This document shows positions 35,813-46,241 of a DNA stretch of 64,000 bases, one piece after another. Both the position numbers and the translations under genes were made by a program. The stretch comes from Carya illinoinensis. Its lineage: Eukaryota > Streptophyta > Magnoliopsida > Fagales > Juglandaceae. The notes under the pieces were generated by a model that had not been told where the DNA came from, did no database searches, and worked only from the letters and a program-made list of their open reading frames with translations. The stretch is taken from positions 17,800,001-17,864,000 of the forward strand of contig NC_056755.1 in NCBI RefSeq assembly GCF_018687715.1. The letters are read 5' to 3'. The number at the start of each line of letters is the position of its first letter. Position 1 is the stretch's first letter.

Positions 35813-36807
35813 ATTTTTGCTAATCCATGAGCAAAATAGTGAAAATTAATTGAGATGAACATTGCATAAAACTCGAAATTCAAACAAAAGCAATCAAACA
35901 TAATTCTGAATTCTGTACAAAAGTGACATGTTACCACTCAACCACCAGGGGCTATACCCATCAAGACTATCTCAACAATTTTTCACGTAGAATTGAGGCA
36001 AATTTCTCATAACTCAAATGTGTATGTGGAGCTAAACTGGCTGTGCGTTCCTTATTACTAGTCATGATTTGTCATAGGATTTTTCAACCTTAAGATTAAT
36101 CATTGCTGATTCTAACTACCTCAAAGCCCGAGGGACTAGCAGTTTTCATGCCAGCTCTGTTTTTAAAGGTTGAACACTCAACCCCTAAAGTCTTGGGTAA
36201 CTGTTTCTAGCCCTTTTTACTTAGGAAAGTTCACTAAGTTGCCTTTATTCCTTTTTTTTTTTCATTCTAATCTTTTCAATTTTTTTTTGTGTGTTTTTGG
36301 CATGGCTCGGTAGTCTTGCAGTTTACTTCTCCAGTGTTAAATCAATGAATGGTAAATAAGAAACACTACAAGCGTAAGCATGTGCAAAATGTCCTTCAAA
36401 ATTTGCCTTTCATTCTACAAAAATTTTATCAAGTTTCATCTCAATAAGCATAACATTCCGGTGTTTCAAGCCACATATCAACAAAATATGATGCATCAAA
36501 AATCATGCTCTATGTTTAAGCTTAAAAATAAATCTTCACAAATGATCCCACTCAACTACTTCACCAAGATGCTCAAATTTCACAAATCTTATATATATAT
36601 ATATATATATTTTAAATGTGCACACATGCTACACCCCCCAACTAGTGAGAGACATAGTCCTCAATGAATCGAACGAAAGAAAACAAAGTGCACAAAACTA
36701 AGCAAACAAAACAAACAATCAACATGAAATATAAAACCAAAGCAAAAAAAAAATAAAATAAATGCAAATAAAGAAAACTGTAAAGAAGGAAAAGCAACTT
36801 AAAATAC
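35813..36807 (-). other. Internal non-coding region between integrase and the 3' LTR
   Basis: About 1 kb without a coding frame, where env-carrying relatives have their extra gene. It holds a TA repeat (about 36587-36610) and, at 36632-36645, an exact second copy of the 14-base polypurine tract. Confidence 0.75.
36632..36645 (-). promoter_or_regulatory. Second polypurine-tract copy
   Basis: The 14 bases CACCCCCCAACTAG (plus strand) are identical to those at 35799-35812. Here no LTR sequence follows, so it is either an internal priming site or a duplicated remnant. Confidence 0.6.
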
Positions 36808-38198
36808 TTACCTGGGATCTTGCACAAGCAAGATCTCTTCATGTGGATCAAAAACCTTCAGAAATGACTTTAGACGTTGTCTGTTGACAGTGAAGCTATT
36901 ACCATTCTTCGAATTGACAATGTCTATCGCGCCATGAGGATGAACGGTCTTTACAATGTACGGCCCACTCCATCGGGATTTCAACTTTCCAGGAAAAATA
37001 TGCAAGTGAGAATTGTAAAGGAGGACTTCCTAGCCAAGTGTGAATTGCTTTGGATGAATTTTCTGATCATGCAGAATTTTCATGCGTTCCTTTGCAAGCT
37101 GAGCGTTGTCATAAGCATTCCGGCGAGTTTCATCCAATTCATTGATCTGCAATTTTCTCAACCCTGAAGCTTCATCAAGTGACAAGTTAACATGCTTTAT
37201 GGCCCACAAAGCTCGATGCTGAATATCAACAGGTAAATGACAAGCTTTACCATAAACTAATCGATAAGGAGACATTCCTAGATTAGTTTTAAAAGCTGTC
37301 CTATAGGCCCACAAAGCATCAAGAAGCTTAATCGACCAATCTTTTTTATTAGGATTTACTGTTTTCTCCAGAATGATTTTTATTTCTCTGTTTGCCAATT
37401 CAGCTTGCCCATTTGTTTGAAGGTGATAAGGGGTAGAAACTCTGTGTGTGATACCATATTTATTCACAAGTGTAGAAAATGGTTTATTGCAAAAATGAGA
37501 ACCCCCGTCACTAATGATAACCTTGGGCATGCCAAATCGAGCAAACAAAGATTGAAAAATTTTAGTACAACATGATGGTCATTGGTTTTGCAAGCGATGG
37601 CCTCAACCCACTTTGAAACATAGTCCACAGCCAATAAAATATATGTGTTTCCAAAGGAAACCGGAAAAGGTCTCATGAAGTCTATTCCCCAACAATCAAA
37701 GATTTCTAAAGTAAGAATGGGGGAAAGGGGCATCATGTTTCTTTTGCTAATGGCTCCCAACTTTTGACAAGACTCACATGCTTTACAAAAATTGTAAGCG
37801 TCCTTAAACATGGAAGGCCAATAAAAATCGCTTTGCAAAATTTTTGCCACTGTTTTATTTGCTGAAAAATGACCACCACATGCACCCATATGACAAAATC
37901 TCAATACTGAAGAAAACTCATCATCAGGAATGCATCTCCGAATCAATTGGTCCGAACAATATTTGAAAAGATAAGGGTCATCAAAGTAGAAATGTTTTAC
38001 CTCAGATAGAAACCGACGCTTATCTTGGGTTGACCATTCAGAAGGCATTCGCTCAGTCACCAGATAATTGACTATATCAGCATACCAGGGAGCTCTATCA
38101 ACCACAAACAGCTGCTCATCCGGAAAACTATCATCAAGAGGAAGGCTGACATTTGAAGAAGGAGATGATGACAATCTAGAGAGGTGGTCAGCTACCAC
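36808..38198 (-). pseudogene. Athila-like integrase, broken
   Basis: In order: a zinc-binding N-terminus ([14 protein letters not shown] and [12 protein letters not shown], an HHCC pattern); the catalytic core with Asp in [10 protein letters not shown], Asp in [10 protein letters not shown] and Glu in [11 protein letters not shown]; and a C-terminal part with SRWSGPYIVKTVHPHGAI. A frameshift lies near 37550 between the first Asp and the second, and an in-frame TAG at 37030-37032 falls where relatives read Gln. The final stop is at 36808. The catalytic residues are kept, but the protein is not continuous. Confidence 0.88.
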
Positions 38199-38207
38199 AT
38201 TTTCAAC

Positions 38208-39416
38208 TCATTTCTTATCCTTAATGTTGATGTTGAACTCTTGAAATAATAGAATCCAGTGAATCAAGCGTGGTTTTGCATCTTTCTTAGCCAAAAAATA
38301 CTTTAGAGCAGAGTGGTCAGTGAAAATAGTAACAGGAGAACCAAGAATATAAGCCTGGAATTTATCAAGTGCAAAAACCACTTCAAGCAATTCTTTTTCA
38401 GTAGTGGTATAATTTTTCTGTGCATCATTCAAGGTTCTACTAGCATAGTAAATCACACATGGTCTATTATCCACACGCTGCCCCAAAACAGCTTCTAAGG
38501 CATAGTCACTAACATCTGTCATAATCTCAAAGGGAATGTCCCATTGCGGGGGTTGCACAATAGGGGCAGTGGTAAGCGACTTTTTCAAGGTATCAAAAGC
38601 TTTTTAGCACTCATCAGTCCAAACAAATTCAATATCATTTTGTAAAAGAGTGCACAAAGATTTTGCAATAGAACTAAACCCTTGAATAAACCGCCTATAA
38701 AAGCCAGCATGACCAAGAAAAGAACGAATATCCCTAACTGTCCTAGGGATAGGAAGTTTAGATATTAATTCAATCTTTGCCTTGTCAACTTTTATACACT
38801 CAAAAGAAACAATATGCCCCAATACAATGCCCTGAGTAACCATAAATTGGCATTTCTCTCAATTAAGTAAAAGATTTTTTTCCTCACATCTCTGGAGAAT
38901 ACGTGCCAAATTATGCAAACAACTCTCAAAGGATTTTCCAAAAACAGAGAAATCATCCATGAATATTTCACAAATATCATCAATCATGTCAGAAAAAATA
39001 CTCATCATGCATCTCTGAAAAGTAGCTGGAGCATTACACAAACCAAAAGGCATTCTAGTAAAAGCAAAAGTGCCAAAAGGACAGGTGAAAGTGGTTTTCT
39101 CCTGATCCTCAGGTGCTACAGCAATTTGATAATAATCAGAGTAGCCATCCAAGAAACAATAATATGCATTACCAGCTACTCTTTCCAAAATTTGATCCAA
39201 AAATGGTAAAGAAAAATGATCCTTCCTACTGGCTGAATTAAGTTTTCTATAGTCAATGCACATTCTCCAGCCAGTAACCATCCTAGTTGGAATCAACTCA
39301 TTTTTATCATTTTTTATGATAGTCAAACCAGATTTCTTTGATACCACTTGAGTTGGACTTACCCACTTACTGTCTGAGATGGGGTAAATGATTCCCACTG
39401 CGAGTAGCTTAAGCAC
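38208..39416 (-). pseudogene. Athila-like reverse transcriptase and RNase H, broken
   Basis: Reverse transcriptase motifs: WRMCIDYRKLNSASRKDHF, LPFLDQILERVAG, MPFGLCNAPATFQRCMMSIF and the catalytic FMDDFSVFG; then QGIVLGHIVS and FLGHAGFYRRFIQGFSSI. RNase H follows with FEIMTDVSDYALEAVLGQR, YYASRTLNDAQKNY, TTEKELLEVVFALDKF and IFTDHSALKYFLAKKDAKPR. All pieces are in one frame, separated by TGA (38859-38861), TAA (38604-38606) and TGA (38208-38210). The catalytic Asp residues are intact. Confidence 0.9.
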
Positions 39417-39419
39417 TTC

Positions 39420-40166
39420 CTATTTCACAACTTCCTTCATGGTAGGATTGAGCCTACGTTGAGCATCACGAACCGGTCTAGCATCGTCTTTAAGATGAAG
39501 TCTGTGGGTACATACAGCGGCATCAATGCCTTTGATGTCTGCTATTGTCCAACCAATTGCGCCTCGATGCTTTCTTAATAATTCAATCAACTGGGCTTCA
39601 TCCTTTTGATTTAGCTTTGAGGAAATCACCACTGGAAAAGTGCCTTCTTCATGTCCAAGAAACGCATACTTTAAATCTTGAGGAAGTGGTTTCAGTTCCA
39701 ACCGAGGAACTTCTTCCTCTGAAGATCTAAGTATGTCTGGTGGTGGTAGATCTTCGAACTGGGGTTTCCATCTTGCTCCCGCAAATTGTACTTCAAGTGG
39801 TAAAGATGAATCTGCAAAACAATCAAAAAAATCAAAGTCATCTTCATTGATATGATCAATTTTCTCATCAAGTAAAAATTCAGGTGTCTGAAAAATATAA
39901 TCATCATCAGATAAGGGAGAAGTTGAGCAAATAAAATCTGTTGGTGTCAAACTCTCCACAGCGTTCAAATCACTTGTATCATCAAAATGTGATGGCATCT
40001 TGCAAGCGTTGAAAACGTTCAACTCAAGTGCCATGTTCCCAAAGGTAAGCTTCAAAACTCCACTTCTGCAACTGATCAAAGCATTTGATGTAGCTAGAAA
40101 TGGTCTTCCTAGGATGACAGGAGCTTGGTAAATAGTGGAGACTGGCTGCTGCATGTCAAGAACCAC
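39420..40166 (-). pseudogene. Athila-like protease end and pol linker
   Basis: Starts after a frame change near 40170 with DMQQPVSTIYQAPVILGRPF, the conserved C-terminal block of the retroviral-type protease. An acidic linker (DDYIFQTPEFLLDEKIDHIN) and the entry to reverse transcriptase follow (QKDEAQLIELLRKHRGAIGW, CTHRLHLKDDARPV). A TAG at 39420-39422 interrupts the frame just before the reverse transcriptase piece. Confidence 0.85.
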
Positions 40167-42390
40167 AAAATCTACTGGGTGGTAGAATGTCCACCTGGAC
40201 CAACACGTCCTCTACAATACCCCTCGGTACTTTAACTGATCTATCAGCCAACTGTAGCATGATGGAGGTCTTTTTCAGCTCACCCAATCCCAACTGCTCA
40301 TATACTGAGAATGGTAGCAAGTTCACACTACTCCCCAAATCAAGTAAAGCTCTCCCAATGCTTGATTCACCAATCATAATGGAAATGTTGGGAGAGCCGG
40401 GATCTCCAAACTTCTGAGGAGTCTCACTCAATATCAATGCACTAACTTGCTCCGTTAGGAAAGCTTTCTTCTTTACATTCAGCTTCCTCTTCACTGTGCA
40501 CAAGTCCTTCAGAAATTTTGCGTATGAAGGCACTTGTTGTATGGCATCCAAGAGTGGAATATTGATCTTCACTTGCTTGAAAATCTCTTGAATCTCCGTG
40601 TGATACTTGTTCTTTTGGCCAGCTGCCAATCTCTGAGGATAGGGAACCACAGGTTGGTATCCCTTACTAGTTTCAGCATCTGCACTCATAGGCTTCTTTA
40701 GTTTTGGTCTTACTACCTCTGGTTCTTTTTCAACTTCATCCGTCTCTGCTGCATCTTTAGGCGTAGGAGCAACTACCTCTGTGTCTATGGTCATCTCAGG
40801 TCGGGGAACTTCCTTCCCACTTCTCAAAGTAAGAACAACTTTCGCTGTCTCAATAACATCTCCTGAGACATTATGCAGTTGATGTTGTTGTTGTCTGTAT
40901 ACTTGAGGATTAGGTTGAGGCTGTGCTGGAAATTTCCCTTTCTCTAGGGTGCTCAAGGTTGTGCTCATCTTATTAACAGTGCCACGCAACTCTTTTATGG
41001 CCTGAGTGTTCTGATTGTTTGTGGTAGCTTGAATCTGCATGAATTGCTGAAGTGTATTAGCCATCTGTGCCATACTATAATCTAGAGACTTCTTTGCAGA
41101 TGATTGATGTTGAGAACTTTGAGCAGATACATGAGTCTGAAATCCAGGAGGAGCTACATAAGGATAGCTCTGAGGATTCTGATATGGCAGATACTAGTGC
41201 TGAGGAGCACCCTGATTAAATGGTTGCTGTTGAGGTGGTGGGGACCGACCAGGCTGATCATTTCTCCATGAGAAATTTGGGTGATTCCTCCACCCCGGAT
41301 TATATGTGTTGGAGAAAGGCTGATTCTGTGCTCTATTAACCCAGTTAGCTGATTGCATCTGTTCAGACCCACCTTCTTGAAATACTGGCATAATCGGGCA
41401 GTCTTGGGTCTTATGGTTTGAATCAGCACATATAGAACATGCCTCTACTACTTTCACAGCCTTCACTTTTTCTATTTCCATGATCTCTAGTCTTCTAGTC
41501 AATGCAGCTATTCGGGCTTGAACATCAGTGTCTTCTTTAAGCTCATATCTGCCCTCTCCAGAAATAGCCCTCAGTGGCTGTGCTGCTAATGGAACTCTAT
41601 CAGTGCGAGTGTTCCACTGTTGTGCGCTCTCAGCAAGGTAGTCAAAAAATGATAGTGTTTCATCAGGTTCCTTGCTAAAGAACTCCCCATTGCACATTGT
41701 CTAAACAAACTGTTTGCATTCTGGAGTGAGACCAGTGTAAAAATAGCTCACCAGCTTCAAAGATTCAAAACCATGATGTGGACAAATGTTCACCAAATCC
41801 TTAAATTTTTTCGAACTGGCCTGAAAGGTCTCATCAGGTCTCTGATTGAACTGGCTGATTTGCTCTTGCAAAAACTGAGTTCTCTGAAAAGGAAAAAATT
41901 TTTGTAAGAATTCACGCTGCATATCAGACCAACTAGAAATAGAATTAGGCCTCAAAGAATTAAACCAAATCTTCGCTTTATCCTTTAAAGAGAAAGGAAA
42001 TAAACGAAGTCTAATGAATTCATCAGTAACAACCCTAGTGATAAAAGTAGCACACGCTAACTCAAAATCTGTCAAGTGCTGGTAAGGACTCTCAGAATCC
42101 ATCCCGTGAAATTGAGGTATCACTGACATCATGCCATACTTAATAGAGAAATTAGGTGCATTTTCTGGTAAAACAATGCATGAAGGTGTAGTGGTACAAG
42201 TGGGTTGCAAATAGTCCTTAAGAGTGCGTGGTGCAGGTGCAGCCATGTTTTTTGGTTCAATTTCAATTTCATCACCTGGCTCACTTAAAGAAAAGACAGA
42301 CGAGCTATCTATCTCCAAACTGTGTATACTACTCTCAACACTCGATGTGACTCTAAGCAACCTATTTGAAGTGTCTCTCACCCATGACAT
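40156..42390 (-). pseudogene. Athila-like gag and protease start, two nonsense codons
   Basis: A single frame from the ATG at 42390 to 40156, broken by TAG at 41701-41703 and TAG at 41194-41196. The N-terminal half is a retrotransposon gag domain (YGMMSVIPQFHGMDSESPYQ, LFPFSLKDKAKIWFNSL, FFPFQRTQFLQEQISQFNQR). Then come a zinc knuckle CSICADSNHKTQDC, a Pro/Gln-rich linker, and a protease active-site block ALLDLGSSVNLLPFSVYEQL near 40290-40350 (Asp-Leu-Gly). The reading frame shifts at about 40170 inside the protease. Both stops replace positions where related proteins read Gln, as far as I recall the family. Confidence 0.88.
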
Positions 42391-42516
42391 GAAACATCAA
42401 TCTAATATGGTAGAGATGAGTAGTTGATGCAAATGAGATGAGTAACCGGAGATAATATGGTAGAGAAAAAAAATAAAATAAAATAACAAGTTTAAATTTA
42501 AGTTAGATGACTTTTT

Positions 42517-42532
42517 CCCAGCAACGGCGCCA
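42517..42532 (-). promoter_or_regulatory. Primer-binding site, tRNA-Asp type
   Basis: Minus strand TGGCGCCGTTGCTGGG, six bases from the end of the 5' LTR. It starts with TGG, as the complement of a tRNA CCA end must, and is of the tRNA-Asp type known from Athila elements. Confidence 0.85.
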
Positions 42533-42538
42533 AAAACT

Positions 42539-44775
42539 TGACTCACTCAAAAATGAGTAGCACTAATGCTATCTCAAGTGCAGGAAGATATCGTGTAATA
42601 ATTAGAAATAAATTCCTAGATCATCTCCTCAGGGAAAGTTACTTAAAATTAAACTCGTTGAAAAACGTGAAAAACTTCACAAAGAGAAAACAAGAGGATG
42701 ATATGTGCAATGGATGGAAGAGGTTACTAGTCATGGACTAGATTCATATTTTTAGATTTTTGATTGTCGAATTGGAATGTAAATGACTAATAGATTAAAC
42801 TCAGAAATTAATAAAACTAAATTAAGAATTAAACTAGATTAGAAAGTAATTGACAAAACATGCACTGAAAATTGAAAAGCCTCAAAATCAATATTCTAGG
42901 GTTCATCACTGTATCTAAATCACAAATTCTCAAATTAAACCATAGCAAATGTAATCACTATTCAAATGAAAGCTTAATGAAACAATAAAAATAAATAACA
43001 TGAAATAAGTAAACAACAAATAAATTACCTAGCTAAAACAAAAACAAAAGCTCTTTCCTTCACTTTCTGAAAAAATATAATTGAAACCAACTAAATCTCC
43101 TCTAGAAAAATAAATCTAAACCGACTCACTTCACTTTACGAATGAAAAGCTCAATTCCCTCTACTCCCATGTATCATGTTTTAGAAAAATCAAAAACAAA
43201 AGCTCTTAACTGAACCCTTCTTCTGATAACTTAAGGTAGCACACTTAATGAAAACTTCTAAAACAATTCTTTTGTTGCATGAAACCAACTATCACACTTG
43301 CACGAAATTAAGGTATTACACTTAATGAAATAAAATTCTAGAACAATTCTTAATACACTTAATAAAAATTCTAAAACAACAAAGCATTGAAGCCAAAAGG
43401 AAAAACAAATTGCCGAGCAAACAAAATGTTTTAGTAAAAAAAAACTGCCGAACACAACTGAATATTTTCAGCCCCCTTCTCCCCCTTTTTATGTTGTTGC
43501 TGCTTGCTAAATAAATAGCTAATCTCTTGCTGTCCAGCTTAAACGAAAGAAAGAAGAAGAATAAAATCTCTGCTGCTGCACGTCCAAGTGGTCCCATGAT
43601 CCCATGTGATCTCCTGCTGCTCCAGCTGCTGCACGTCCGAGTGTTGTCCATGCGCTGTTGTAGAACCAACAAAAGGAATAAAACCTGCTCTTCAACGTGC
43701 TTCCATGCAAAAGCTAAAACTGAATCCTCAATGCTTCAGCAGTCAGCATCTGATCTCCACTTGGTGCCAGCGTGATCTCTTCTGTCAAAGCTGAGGGCCT
43801 GCTCTTCTTCTGCTGAACTGCATGTGTGAGAGTTCTCCTGCTGCATGTGTGAGTGTTCTGCTGGTCTGTATGTGTGAGTCCGAATGAGTGCTGTCCGAGT
43901 GAGTGTTCTACTGGTCTGCATGTGTGAGTGTTCTCCTGCTGTTGAGTGTCTTTGCTGCAGGTTTATTGCATGTGTGAGCTGCTGTGGTCCATGTGATGCT
44001 ATTGATCTCTTGCTGCACGTCCAGCTACTCGAAAAAGAAGGAATAAATTTGCTGCTGCACATTCAAGCATCCGGAAAGAAGAATAATTCTGCTGCTGTCC
44101 GAGTGTCTGCAACGTGCTGCCTCCCATTCTTCTCCTGCAATGTGCTTGTGCATGGTTCTGTTTTTGGTCCAGCACATGATTTCGTTGCTTTCTTGCGTGC
44201 TGTCCATGTGATGCCGTGGTGACCTTCCATGTGCAGAAGCAAGAAAGCTAAAATGAACAGCTTGCCTTCCAGCAGCATATAACTGATCTCCTGCACGTCC
44301 AGCTGCTACACGTTCAAATGAGTTTCCTTGCTGCATGTGTGAGTTTCCTTGCTGCATGTGTATAGGACCTTCCAGCAGCACATAACTGATCTCCTGCACG
44401 TCCAGCTGCTGCACGTTCAAGTGAGTTTCCTTGCTGCATGTGTATAGGACCTACAAGCCAAAATTCATTGTTTTGAGTCATGCATGCGTTAATGACTTCC
44501 AATCTATTCAAAAAGTTTAACATATGGATCACACACAAAATTTATCTCATACCAAGCTTTCTAAATAAGATAAAATATGCATATGAATAAGCATTATCCA
44601 ATTAAATCTCAAGTTATAAAATTAAGCATAAACTCATACTATTAATCAATTTAAATCACAACTTGTATTTATTCTTATTAACCATTTTTCCATTTAAAAC
44701 CAATAATAATGTCATGATGAATTTAAAATACATTGGTTTTAAATAGCTAAAATATGCAATATTTCAGCTCAATCA
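42539..44775 (-). repeat. Athila-like 5' LTR (right), 2237 bp
   Basis: It matches the left LTR from TGACTCACTCAAAAATGAGT to ...CAGCTCAATCA. It has only one copy of the 53-bp unit that is doubled in the left LTR. Both LTRs share an internal direct repeat of period 103 (starts at 35288/35391 and 44265/44368), so that repeat predates this insertion. The transcription promoter of the element should be in this copy; no TATA box was assigned. Confidence 0.92.
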
Positions 44776-44780
44776 CCCAA
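44776..44780. repeat. Athila-like element target duplication, right copy (CCCAA)
   Basis: The partner of 33505-33509. Confidence 0.85.
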
Positions 44781-46241
44781 CATAGAAGCCTACAACAAAG
44801 AAGAAGGGTGGGCTCTGGCAAGGTCTGGGGTCCCTCCAATGCCAAATTTAGACAGAGTTTCTATAAGTGATGAAGAGAAACTTAGAGAGTAGAGAAAAAG
44901 AAGAAAATTCAAGAGCTTTCCCTAGGGTGGGACTGACGTATTTACACCTGACTTGGACTCTGTTGCCGACGGAGATAGTGAGGTGTCAGGTTGTACTCAA
45001 GTGAGACTTGCCACTAGTGTCCCTACCATAGCAATGTGTCTGGCCGAGGTTGTGTCTTCCTATGGCGATGCAGGCAGCACATTGTTGCGTGTACAGACTC
45101 CCTAACACGCATTAAATGCAGTGTGGTCCCTGGCGCTGGTTCCCTCCTTCATATTCCCTTTAATGTGGTGTGCCTCTGGTCAGGTGTGCCTATACCTGGA
45201 CACACCCAGTTGCCTGGGCTTTGGGGCAGCCGTCTGTCTCATCCTATCTTGCAGGACTCTGTTAGCCACTTAGGTGTGAAGTGGTCCTTGCCCGTGGTGA
45301 GATCTTCTTCTGGGTTAGGCTCGGCGCTTTGGTCTCTCCAGATGGGTCAATGTATCATGGGCTCAGCGCTTGGGCTTCCTATTTCGAGGCCCTAGTGCGA
45401 TTTAGTTCATGCCTAATGGGCCCATGGCCTTCTTGTGTCTTGCGGACTAATCCTATCAGGCCTGGGCTTTTACTGGGAAGAGACCCCCCTCACAGTACCC
45501 TGTGAATTCTTACCACGGAAATGTGGTGGGAATTTAATGTACCTTAACCTATCCCCCACGAACAAGTACCTTGCAACGACCAATTTATTGTTTTGGGGAG
45601 GGGTGCTCGAACTTCCAAAACCTCTTCAGTTCCCAACAGCTAGGGTCGACTAGGTGCCTTCCTTTGTTCCATGCTGCGGTTTGGCCCATGTTCCCCACAC
45701 GCCCCTTACAGCTCCCCTTTCCCATGTCTGCATTGACACCCATTAGTTGGGTTCCTTGAGGAAAGTTGTCTCCTCCATAAATTTGCATGCCTCCTTGAAT
45801 CCAACGACACCTTCAACTCCTCGGCATGGGGCTCCCTACATCCCAAGGTGCTATCGGCCTGTGTCTGACATGGCGTCTCCTGCTCAGGTAAAATCGTGTT
45901 GGTTAGGATGCACAAACTGTTTGGCTGGCATAACCCAGTGTCAGGCGTCGGTTCATTTTGCGTGCCCTTCAGTTTACCTTAGCTATATAAACCTTCCCCC
46001 TTCTCCTTCTTCGCCATTGCTGTCTCCCTCCCTTTGTGTTTCTATGGCTTTTTTTCTCTCAAGCCTCCTCCATCATTCGAGTTTTCCTTGTCGTAGCACC
46101 TCCAGGTCCTATCTTGCCACTTCTTCTTCCTCCATTTTATGTTCATTTCTTCGTCGTTATCTCCTCCATTGTAGTGTCTATTTTCTTTCTCAAACTACAC
46201 TTTGTCGTTGTCTTCTCCCCTCTGCCCTAGTCGCATCCATG
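44781..46241 (+). promoter_or_regulatory. Upstream region of the 624-bp-repeat transcription unit
   Basis: GC-richer than its surroundings, with no convincing coding frame. A good TATA box (CTATATAAAC, 45982-45991) is followed by a CT-rich leader and the ATG at 46239-46241. This looks like the promoter and 5' leader of the decayed unit downstream. It could also be the remains of an LTR, but no partner LTR is visible. Confidence 0.5.

Larger units (their letters stand above)
33510..44775 (-). mobile_element. Athila-like Ty3/gypsy LTR retrotransposon, 11.3 kb
   Basis: Two LTRs (33510-35798 and 42539-44775) bound gag, protease, reverse transcriptase, RNase H and integrase on the minus strand, inside a 5-bp target duplication CCCAA. 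The primer site next to the 5' LTR (minus strand, at 42532-42517) reads TGGCGCCGTTGCTGGG, the tRNA-Asp type common in Athila elements. Pol order RT-RNase H-integrase is that of Ty3/gypsy. No env-like frame lies between integrase and the 3' LTR. The gag-pol frame is interrupted by at least seven stops and two frame changes, so the copy is not autonomous. Confidence 0.93.

Noticed and set aside
44990..45990. A solo LTR upstream of the 624-bp array
   Set aside because: GC content and a TATA box suggest promoter-like DNA, but no TG...CA pair with a 5-bp duplication and no partner LTR could be found.
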